Of a stretch of DNA of 64,000 nucleotides, positions 56,501 through 64,000 are shown piece after piece (the stretch's first letter is position 1; every line of letters begins with the position of its first letter). The notes under the pieces were generated by a model. That model saw only the letters and a program-made list of their open reading frames with translations. It was not told the origin of the DNA and searched no databases. The position numbers and the translations under genes were made by a program. Source of the stretch: Harmothoe impar (taxonomy: Eukaryota; Annelida; Polychaeta; Phyllodocida; Polynoidae); assembly GCA_947462335.1 (NCBI GenBank), contig OX381714.1, forward strand, positions 57,395,800 through 57,459,799, written 5' to 3'.

Positions 56501-56552
56501 CTACTTGGCTAAAAAAGTCAAGGGAAGCTGCTTCCGGCCAAAAGACCGCTGA
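53505..56552 (+). CDS. Unrecognised third ORF of the Gypsy element, 1,015 residues
   Basis: I do not recognise this protein. It starts at a good ATG on the same strand as pol. The N-terminus is acidic. Around residues 290-345 it is rich in Ser, Arg and Lys (charged, probably disordered), and near 405-422 it has an Ala-rich run. Residues about 563-635 carry two Cys/His groups that look like zinc fingers: CPFATC followed by HLCENH, and CNGC followed by HMKDCH. Residues about 715-755 are Arg/Ser-rich (GKSRSARDRSRSPAV). There is no signal peptide, no membrane segment and no furin-like site, so it is not an envelope protein by these signs. Nucleic-acid binding is a reasonable guess. The frame ends shortly after an A6 run (56511-56516); one frame over, coding-like sequence continues to 56718. 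Confidence 0.85.
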   Translation: MSSETDHQQVDPLQEGDSASGGNVVVNQPDLVDQESLDFLEQGEIMDVDVDSQSPLRPANVAANYLEGLDIEAISPADGRADTGEAEYQDQGLLYHGKPPADVEKPRPAVPTLGGFMSNYDGREVELHEDVLRLTAEGAPRRIDSLTSQAILLFLLVEEQEEMPPDWFVYWEALQKGLRVCYCLRRAVFDLHIADIDRLMPALPILSLDPNCGVAGMLLTGVNRYRARIGKLREPKTRKEYEIAAANTQGIVSYVLDVATIEDYMDSHHVKRDIAISCLVDEAVRTVRTRSSSAEEKARIKALKATPRGRGSKGERGASNRSSSADSNQSDEFVQERGRQARRNEKARLANLPDSVLAEGLPEQPSGGQPVIPRAEEVTDEAMDINEANTPEPSNTTTTTTPALVADMTAAAGAAAAVAAALVFNPARLSPLRSPAHSDPEEGEVPANAEEPGNAPEDPIPPNDVMRRVWQNANNKFRVFIPNSWEQCPIGPTNFGCPLATNCKGQSDDEDWIRNTPRDRPPSAFYQQWLDQLRILPDTYYSKEQKEKLLFAVNRWYSQRERNWCPFATCVNTIGTDRTVFVTKQRFLRHLCENHMHHCVVYHCDITVGRESQLCNGCLEPRRGELMRHMKDCHNMGISVARNRVNALHDAVCEQYKSLTEEQKAKIRPATPFYCEVADGKFKARIARVDGRHKFAMNDEEYTVLCTTRTSRRGGGSFRQPETRGSSRGKSRSARDRSRSPAVSPGPKRRHAGSNLEDLDNSYYGIYHAPEGRDYYREYPDPLFTDRKDRKRDSGGQAAATNMDYRSRRLSSSDSATSQPDYGGARPKEPATRTKASLPLTYHLGTTTKLTPRDVRSPTTPTRDMQGLTVKTEPKSLISVVTPRGITVPKAAAVAKAPQADVKPVIPVTQDPVVIQPVAGTSRTETTGGVKLKYVPIVNYFSREEKASCEVGQRIVTEFQESQRELAVEYNTKMLGLFTHGLKIAHREEKALVAVGNADYLAKKVKGSCFRPKDR

Positions 56553-56718
56553 AGCCGCCGCAGGGTTCGTTCAGCAAGAGAACGAGAAGTTAACCAAACG
56601 GTTACAGGACATGAACGTAAAATTTTACGGGGTGTTTGGCGTGACTATCGATACCTGGGATGGCACAGCTGAGCACGCGCTTGCTTTAATGAGGGCAAGA
56701 GATGAACCTTTAGGTTAA
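56517..56718 (+). CDS. Coding-like extension of the third ORF in the +1 frame
   Basis: The +1 frame is open across 56455-56718. After the A6 run it is rich in Ala, Glu, Gln and Lys (KTAEAAAGFVQQENEK, RLQDMNVKF), resembling a coiled coil. The matching segment of the main frame ends quickly in a stop at 56552. The likeliest reading is that the natural C-terminus lies here and this copy, or the assembly, has a one-base change in the A run. A +1 frameshift or an independent small ORF are alternatives. Confidence 0.5.
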
Positions 56719-58109
56719 AAAGACTAATAGAAGGTTCTGAGTCTATTTCTAATTTTTTTAGGAATAGAGGAGGGAACTATAATAGTTTCCGGATAGATTA
56801 ATTGTTCTTTCATTTAATCTGACGTCATAAATTGTTTATGACGGGGGTCTCCCTATTTGAGGGGAGGGGCATCTTTTTAGATGCATATGGATCAACGCGG
56901 GGGGAACCTTCCGTGGAAGCTCTGGACTTACCTAACTACTCAACTCTCAACTATAGCCTACCGATGGGGAATCAGGACTCCACCGGGAAGCTACCAACCT
57001 AACGTCCCTGAAACTAACTTTTGGGATACGTTACCATGATGTGTTCCTGATACTATTATGCTGAGTTATAAACTGTTCCCGTCCAAAGGATTACGTGTCA
57101 AACAGACAGTACTCGTGGTTTCCAGCCGGATTATAATTATATATGTCATGAACTTTACTGGAGCGAGGACGGGATACTTATCGAGCTGTATACATATGAA
57201 CTTACCTTCGGGTGATATTTATCCAAGAAACAGTATTAAGAAGAGGAGAGCACCTCACTCATTCGTCTATTAGAAGCGGAGAGCACCTTGACCACAACTA
57301 GATCACCAGTAAGCTATATTTAATTGTAAGGGTTTCCGGGTACACTGCCAGGTTACTCATTAAAACGTTTTTAATATATAAAATATATCATTATTATGTG
57401 ATACATATCACCTCAGGTGTTCCAATAAGGTATTCTCATATTTACCTTATGAATCAGGTTTTCATAATATGCTACATATGAAGATTGTATGATCTGATAA
57501 GCTAGGAAACGTGGCTACCCGTAATGTTTATATGAAGTCGTTAAGGCTATGTGAATATACTAAATATACCGCCAGGTATTGTCGTGTGTGTTGACTCTGT
57601 TGTATGTTGCGAGAGATATTAATACTCCGGTTATATAATCGGATTATCCGGCTTAAAACAAAAGCTGTGGTTACTGTTACCCATTGTGTGAATGTTTTCA
57701 TTAAATCACAAATCAATGTAAGACGCTGGTGGTTGTGAGTCCTTATCAGGACTGGTTTTTAATAACTTTTCTGTTCAACTTAAATATATACACACCCCAC
57801 GCGCATTTTTTTAAACCGAGTAAGGAAACTTCATAAGGAAGTCATATCGAAGTGTGTCAAGCCGTTCGATTGTATGTATGATATTATATTCACTTGTCAT
57901 AAAACATACCTAAATCATCTATTATGGTTGCTATTACAGTGTAATGCCATATTTATATTGAGTTTTATGATCTCGCTTGTGTAGTGTGTCGTGTTAATAT
58001 GTTACGCCCCTAGTTACTGTATAGACAATAACTATAAAGTCGTTGTTCTAAAAGGTTTTCTATATACTAGGAAAACCGTATATATATTCATTACCACCTA
58101 GTTTTGTCT
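56719..58109 (+). other. 3' noncoding region of the Gypsy element
   Basis: About 1.4 kb of AT-rich DNA without a convincing frame lies between the third ORF and the polypurine tract. Such length is unusual for this class. It may hold packaging or export signals, or the remnant of another gene. Confidence 0.6.
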
Positions 58110-58120
58110 AGGGGGGGTAG
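58110..58120 (+). promoter_or_regulatory. Polypurine tract
   Basis: AGGGGGGGTAG abuts the TG of the 3' LTR, the position where plus-strand DNA synthesis is primed. The tract contains one T. Confidence 0.75.
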
Positions 58121-58604
58121 TGTAGGGGCATAATATTACATATTAATCTCATACACGGTATTTCCGGGTAACGTCTGTTTACTCGGCTTCTCCACCTGGA
58201 GCTAGTGCACACAGTTCCCGGGAGAGGGCGCAGGTCCTCTTCAGGTGACCGTGTGCCGCTCTCAGGTGGGCGGCCGACCCACCCACCTGGCCACGTGATC
58301 TAAGAGCCGGTGTTATATAAGACCCATGTGTTTACCTGGAACGGCAGTCAGTGCAGGCCCGACTGACGAGAGACTTCACATGTCCAACCGTGCGGACAGA
58401 GTTGTATGCTAAGAGTTGTATACTGACCGTTTCCTCTATTTATAGAGAAACCTGATTTACCTGTGTGTATTCATTCTACACTGATCGTTCCCTAGTAAAG
58501 GAACTAGAGTTATTATTCTTGTGAATAAAGATAGATATATTCTCGCACCTGGAAACTGCCGTGATCGTTGTTCTTTAACCTAGAGTTAATTACGAACCAC
58601 CACA
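58121..58604 (+). repeat. 3' LTR, 484 bp
   Basis: Same length as the 5' LTR and identical to it in every block I compared. It ends CCACCACA, followed by the CTAT target repeat and then the interrupted Penelope sequence. Confidence 0.95.
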
Positions 58605-58608
58605 CTAT

Positions 58609-58880
58609 TTAAAATATTTATTTCAAATGCAGTCTGAAGATCCCCTTAGGTGAAACCGCCAGTTCCTCTATTTAGATCCACTGAGGTCAAGAGGTCAAGT
58701 AGCCCGGCAACCAAACTTTACCCTGGTTACCATTCTACTGTAAACAAATCATGACCCAGCCCTGCTGCTCTCTGATTGGTCAATCCAGGTCACATGTCAC
58801 ACACTATAAAAGGCCACTTCAACTTTGAATGGTGTCCATTCCCAGCGGTAACTGCTAGACACAGGAACCCCGTACCGACC
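58609..58880 (+). mobile_element. 3' end of the Penelope element, distal to the LTR insertion
   Basis: Noncoding. It contains CTATAAAAGGCC near 58804, a TATA-like box, as found in the terminal repeats of some Penelope-like elements. It ends at the 16-bp target duplication. Confidence 0.75.
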
Positions 58881-58918
58881 AACCCTCTAAAGACAGCATA
58901 GTGCTTTACCCAGTGGGC

Positions 58919-59016
58919 ACAAAATTCCGTTCAATGTTGAATCAACGTTGAAAAAACATTGAATCAACATTGTCAACCAGTTTTCAATGTTGGTTCAATG
59001 TTCTGTGCCCACTGGG
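58919..59016. mobile_element. 98-bp MITE with TA target duplication
   Basis: CCCAGTGGGCACA and TGTGCCCACTGGG are the termini and TA lies on both sides (58917-58918 and 59017-59018). Inside are repeated TTCAATGTTGAATCAACG-like words. The left copy has the uninterrupted site near 9607, so this insertion is specific to the right copy. Confidence 0.85.
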
Positions 59017-59235
59017 TAATGTGCTATGCATGTTGTGGGCATAATAAATGGATTCAGTGCTAATGAGTAACTTGCCACTGCTGCCTTCATGCATCATGCT
59101 GACTTTAAGACACCGACATACTGTTGGCATGATGTTGAGCTACTTGCCAGCACTGAATTGGTGTATTACGAGAACAAATGCTGCTTTAAGCCAACATGCG
59201 GTCATAATATAATCCATTAATGCATCATACCCTAG

Positions 59236-59397
59236 TCATCATGATACATGAATGCAGCTCTGGCAAGTAACTTGTCAGTGCTGCATTCAAGCATCATGCC
59301 GACCTTATGTGGTTGACACACTCTGGAAGGGTCGGCATGATGCAACAATACAGCACCAGCGAGTTACCAACTGGGACTGCATTGGTGCATCATGATG
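59236..59397. repeat. Dispersed palindromic GCATCATG repeat, right-copy counterpart
   Basis: Matches 9866-10025, again as two facing copies. Confidence 0.6.
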
Positions 59398-62300
59398 ACA
59401 AATGTTTCAGCAACACAGCTGGGTACACTATCAATCATCATTCCTCATACAGATCCTACATATATGGTGTATTCCTGTATAGTGGAAAATGGCAGTGTGC
59501 TGTAGTACTTAGATAATCCACCATGGGGGCAGAGAGGATGACTTAAGTCTCCTGTCAATGCACCCATCCATACTGACTGTCTGCAGCCTGCCTGGCACCT
59601 TGCAGCCTCACAATCCATGCTAAACCATGTACAATGGGACTGCTGTGTGTAATATATGGAGTGCCATCTCTAGAAGCAGAAACTGACGATAATCACTAAG
59701 AGTTTATTTACATGATCCTGACCCAATCAGTTTAGTTGTGGCTGTGATCAGACTGTAATTCTGAGGTGAGAATTTGATAAGGGAATCAACTTATCATTCA
59801 ATCAAATCCTGTGTTTTTATCAGCCAGTGCCACATTAGTGAATTCAGAAATAGAGCAAATTAGACAGATGTCAAGCACTGTATACTCACGCGTATAAGAT
59901 CGCCACTGCGGCTTATAGGATGGGCCCAGAGTCAGGGTGCAGCTTATATGTAAGTTTTTATATTATTACTATAGTACTGTTCTAAAGTCACCATAATGAA
60001 TCAGACCGCCAGTTCAGCTTATAGGACTGGCCCAATGTTGGGTAGCGGCTTATACACAAGTTAGGCTTATACGCACAAATTTATGGTAATGCCCTCTGTT
60101 GTTGACATTATGCATATCCACCCACAGATAGGAATCAGCTTGTGTTCATCTATCATTAGAAGCATACTTATATGGTTCCAGAAGTTAGAAAATATTATGT
60201 CTGAATGGCCCTGCATACTACCTCTCATTTAGAAGCACTACCTTCATGCACATATCCACTTAAAACAGCAGGCCCCTGACAATGTTGAACACTCAATAAG
60301 CCCCGGGACTGTACAAATCTCCCTGCAGGGTGTCATGGAGGTATTTACTGGGGTCACGTCTAGGAATCTGAGAGGAACTACCTGACATTAACTCTGTAGT
60401 AAATGTAGAGGAATGATTACATTTCTTTCACAAGTGGCGACGAGTATAGAAGATAGGACAGATATACCTCAGACAATATGAATCACATGCTGCTCAAATC
60501 AGGCCATGCGGCAAACCTGTTTTATGAAAGTAAAACTTGCAAGTAAACTTAATATGTCAAAGAGAAAGTTAACCCTTTCCCCCTTAAAACGGCCAGAAAC
60601 GGATAGTTTAGAGGGAAATCAAGTGGCTCACCCTGTGGCCTAGTTAAGATAACTGAGCAATGAAGTTTCACTAAATATAATAATATATCATGTTCAGAGT
60701 AGATTTGTGCATGTGAAATATTCTGTGATTTTCATCATGGATGATTATTTTCCTTTACGCTGATTATTTTGATCTGTTATACATTTACATCTTTAATTGG
60801 CTTTTGTGAGATTCCCACTTTAGGTAAGTATGAGGAATAGATTGTATCCTCTCAATCACTCTCTGACTCATCGATCCACTACCCTAGGACCGTGGCTATA
60901 CAGGCTATTGGGCATTAACCGTGAATGGCCCCGGCTTACAGCCAAGTTACTGCTTTTAGAGGGGTGCTACGAGGTGGGGCTCTGTTGATGTATTTAGTTG
61001 AAGTACTACTTTTTGTTGAAGTGAAATGAGAATAGCCCTAACCTTAAAGATTAAGATTGATTCTACTTGCTACTTTACTATCTCATCATTGTCAACATCA
61101 ATCTGGATTGTATTTGTCTTGACAAACTTGTAACATGCAAACATTGGAAAGAGAACATGCTGTATAGACATCTATACATATTTCTTGGTTTTGTGTAATG
61201 GAATTTATACTGCGTCTCCAAATGTGTTTTTCCTTTGATAAGGCCAAAAAAAAAAAAAAGAAGATTTGTTTCATGTAACATGGGAAGAAACTTTAGGGTC
61301 GGTAGGTCGAATTTATTTCTTTTCTTTTTACCTTTTTTTACATACCCTAAAATTGACCCCAAAACGTATAAAAATCTGAAGATTTTTTCAAAACTTTTGT
61401 CAACCTAAAGTTGACCCCCAAAAAGGTGTAAAAATATAAAGATATATTCAAAATTGCATAAAAAACGCAGGGTCGGCCCTGTTTAAATAGGGTCGGTTGG
61501 GTGACCTGAAACAAACCTATTTTTTTGGCTTATATGAGTGCGTGTACTTATTCACCCAAGAAAATTTGTTTTATAGATGTAATTTCAACATGAAAATACA
61601 CAGGATTTCATGATTATAGCCTTGAATTTAATGCAGATTTCACCCCATAATCATACAGTTATATGTTGGGAACCCAGGTCATGGAGAAGGGTTATGCGTC
61701 ATTCTGAACCAACAAAGAGGCCAAGGATATCATTTGATTTGTTCCGAATCAATCCTTTACCTAAAACCCAACCAGAGTATTATGGTATTAGTAATTTAGA
61801 ACATTTCGCCCTTTAAAGATGGGATAAGGCATTAATGCATCATGACCATAGTCATCACGATGTATAAATGCAGCCCAGGTGAGTAACTTGCCAGTGATGC
61901 ATTCAAGGATCATGTCGACCTTATAAGGTTGAGACACTCTCAAAGGGTCGGCATGATGCACCAATGCAGCACTGGTGAGTTACTCATCAGGGCTGCATTG
62001 CTGTCATGACAAATGTCATCTTTTAGCGACATGCATCCTTGAAAGGCCCTTGCACATTGTTAGTCAATGCCAAACCTTGTGGCTGGTTCATGTTCACACT
62101 GTGTCAGGGGCCATACCCCTGAGGCTATCTATATACCCAGGGTCTGTCAGTATGCAGATCAGGCACCTCCTGGCTGCAATAACCATATATCTACAGTTTG
62201 CCATATTGGCCCGTATAAGTGCCAGGGCCTCAAATAAGCGTCGGTCTTGAATAAGCACTGGGAGTACAGGAGGGTTGAAATAAATAAATCGCCTATATTC

Positions 62301-63607
62301 TGGTCTCAAGTAAGCACTGGGCTCGTATTATATAAGTGCTGGGGTATGGGGGAATTGAAAGCAATGAGTGCCTGGACGTTTATGAGGGCCCATATGGTAC
62401 TTTCTACAGTGAAGGCAGTCCTCTATAGCGAGCACTTCATAGCAACATAAAGTTATCTAGGTTTTGTGTGAAAGTAAATATTCCATTTAATTAGCCACAC
62501 TTGCTGAGGACTTGTGCTATTAATTGCCTCTTTAAGAGTAGAGTGGGATGCTCAGCAAGAATACTAATCAACAATTTAATCTAACATACTTCAAATGTCA
62601 AATTATTGTGTTGATTGCAGTTTCCGATGACTCATTTGTATGTGATGTCAAACAATATTCATCAATCACATTGTAATACTGATTTCTGTATGTGTACGTT
62701 TTTGTAGGCAATAATCCGTTACTGTACGCACATCTAACAGTGTTGATGTAAATAAATTCACTGCAGACATTCATTGATGTTCCCAGCTAACAAAAAAACG
62801 TAAATTTAATATTGATCTAATCTTAATTAAGGTTGCTTCACTAGATGTATGAATATATGACCCATATTTGTACAGTGAGTATGTCGGGGACACAGCCACC
62901 TTGCTGGATGATATTGACAAGTGAAACCTTAGAGTTCTGGGTAGCAATAGGTCAACGAATGAATTCAAGAATTTTTCAGAAAGAGCAATATATAGGACAT
63001 GACTGACATGACCATGCAGGACACCACTCCCTTCTTGGGAGATATATCCCTATTATCTTCTCCCAATGGTAGCTGAAAGTATGTAGCTATCCCATTTTCT
63101 ATAGCTAAGACAAGGCACAAATGTGTGTATAATCTGGACATCTTGACTTCCAGGATAAGAGTGAAATATATTGGTTTGTAAACTTGCATTGTACAGGCAT
63201 GTAGCATATATGATAAAGACTTGTAGGCAAGAGTGTCTGCAATATCTGTCTGCGATCCTGCAATATCTTACAGATGAATACATGACATCTGTATGTCCTT
63301 GTACATCTGCTGAAAACTAACTGCACTTTACAATTCCCAATCCTTCTTCCTGACTGCTGCAGCTGTGGGGATTGTCTCACCAACTGTAGTTGTCAGGTCT
63401 TTAGAAGTAAGGAGTTTTACCCTATTAACACTAGTATTAGGGTCGAGATTCTAATTGAAGTATAAAACACATGACTATGAGGTAGATCGACAGAGGATAA
63501 GCACCAGACAGGGGATTACTAGGAGCATTTACCTCAAAGGCAAGCATGTTCTGAACAGTGGGACTAATACTCTGCAATATCTCTGGAACATCACCATCCA
63601 CATTCTA

Positions 63608-63858
63608 CACAGAGAATAGAAACAGAGTCAAAAGTGAGTGCAGGTTGCCTCCAGAATGACTCCCCTCTCTAGGGTAGCCCAGGTGCTTATACGACTCCCT
63701 CATCTGAGTCAGGGAGCCATGTGACTCCCCTAAGTGACTCCCTTCGGTCAGCCAGGAGGTCACCTAGGCTCCTTCATTCAGCCTGGACTCCCCTAGAGAG
63801 GGGAGTCATTCTGGAAGCAGCCTGGACTCCCCTTTTGACGCTGTTTCTTTTCTCTGTG
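63608..63858. mobile_element. TIR element with CACAGAGAA termini, right copy only
   Basis: CACAGAGAATAGAAACAG at the left and CTGTTTCTTTTCTCTGTG at the right. The left flank is TA (63606-63607), the right flank CA. Inside, blocks of AATGACTCCCCTCTCTAGGG face their complements. The left copy has the empty site near 14587. The outermost bases are shared with 353-590, so the two are probably one family with different cores. Confidence 0.8.
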
Positions 63859-64000
63859 CAGGTGCACGACACCTTTATGACCTTACACTTCTCTTGAGGC
63901 CTCACTTCACTTTATAATTCACAATCCCTCTTCCTGGATGCTGCAGTTCTACAGATTTCCCGACATGCTGCAGTTGTCAGGTCTTCAGAAGTAAGGGGAT

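Larger units (their letters stand above)
45675..58604 (+). mobile_element. Ty3/Gypsy LTR retrotransposon, 12.9 kb, apparently complete
   Basis: Two 484-bp LTRs in direct orientation bound an internal region with a primer-binding site, gag, pol (protease, RT, RNase H, integrase), an extra large ORF and a polypurine tract. CTAT is duplicated outside the ends (45671-45674 and 58605-58608). The integrase-last order defines Ty3/Gypsy. The LTRs show no difference in my base-by-base reading, so insertion is recent. Typical Gypsy elements are 5 to 8 kb; the excess here is the third ORF and a 1.4 kb 3' noncoding region. All main frames are open. Confidence 0.95.
41105..58880 (+). mobile_element. Penelope-like element, split by a Gypsy element
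   Basis: The 16-bp word AACCCTCTAAAGACAG directly precedes (41089-41104) and follows (58881-58896) this 17.8 kb segment. The left copy of the duplication has it once, uninterrupted, at 9585-9599 apart from one base. So this is a single insertion made after the duplication. Its own sequence is 41105-45674 plus 58609-58880, about 4.8 kb; the rest is a later LTR insertion. Variable-length target duplications fit Penelope-like elements. The order inside is a 31-A run, a broken upstream ORF, an intact RT/GIY-YIG ORF and a 3' UTR ending in a segment with a TATA-like box. Confidence 0.9.
25713..64000. repeat. Right copy of the segmental duplication, expanded by insertions
   Basis: It is collinear with 1-14730 (block list given there). 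Segments here with no left counterpart: 28827-28938, 30740-31225, 31921-33342, 34936-41030 and 41105-58880, plus small elements at 58919-59016 and 63608-63858. It lacks the left copy's solo LTR, G-rich MITE and CAGTCTTTGC element. The match runs off the end of the window. Confidence 0.93.

Noticed and set aside
53505..56552. Envelope gene for the Gypsy element.
   Set aside because: No signal peptide, transmembrane helix or cleavage site is visible; the Ala-rich run near residues 405-422 sits in a charged, disordered context.
62775..62828. A small insertion starting CCCAGCTAACAAAAAAACG, possibly a MITE at TTAA.
   Set aside because: Only one plausible end is present and the target repeat is not exact.

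Overview
This is nuclear DNA of a eukaryote, almost certainly an invertebrate animal. It is AT-rich and has no operons, no rRNA and no convincing multi-exon host gene. It is full of animal-type transposable elements: a Penelope-like element with a GIY-YIG nuclease domain, a large Ty3/Gypsy LTR element, a Jockey-superfamily LINE, many short terminal-inverted-repeat (TIR) elements, tRNA-derived sequences and satellites. I cannot name the species. Nearly all short open frames (60 to 150 codons) look like chance.

The main architecture is a large duplication. The sequence from 1 to about 14.73 kb recurs, in the same orientation and order, from 25.713 kb to the end of the window. The right copy is stretched to more than 38 kb by insertions. 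By eye the copies differ at a few to about ten per cent of aligned bases (5 of 60 in one block I counted). Each copy serves as an empty-site control for insertions in the other. This gives exact ends and target duplications for a solo LTR (2511-2941), a TAA-flanked G-rich MITE (4798-5108), a CAGTCTTTGC-ended element (10632-10950), TA-flanked MITEs (58919-59016, 63608-63858) and a 17.8 kb nested insertion (41105-58880).

Layout. 1-14.7 kb: left copy of the duplication, with a trio of tRNA-like sequences at 6.7-7.2 kb that the right copy lacks. 14.7-20.6 kb: unique DNA with a (TA)n-containing inverted-repeat element, a tRNA-like sequence, tandem duplications and a long near-perfect palindrome. 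20.6-23.4 kb: a broken LINE (endonuclease plus reverse transcriptase). 24-25.5 kb: a cluster of short TIR elements. 25.7-35 kb: right copy. 36.0-40.3 kb: minisatellites arranged as two opposed arrays around a 1.4 kb core, like a foldback element. 41.1-58.9 kb: a Penelope-like element split by a 12.9 kb Ty3/Gypsy element. 58.9-64 kb: the rest of the right copy.

The Gypsy element is the centrepiece. Its two 484-bp LTRs look identical and it has a 4-bp target duplication, a primer-binding site and a polypurine tract. It carries gag, then pol in the -1 frame, joined by what looks like a complete -1 frameshift signal (GGGAAAT, 5-nt spacer, 9-bp hairpin). Behind pol lies an unusual third gene of about 1,015 codons with its own TATA box. 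That product has two Cys/His finger-like clusters and an Arg/Ser-rich stretch, and no envelope features. It is the best candidate here for something undescribed.
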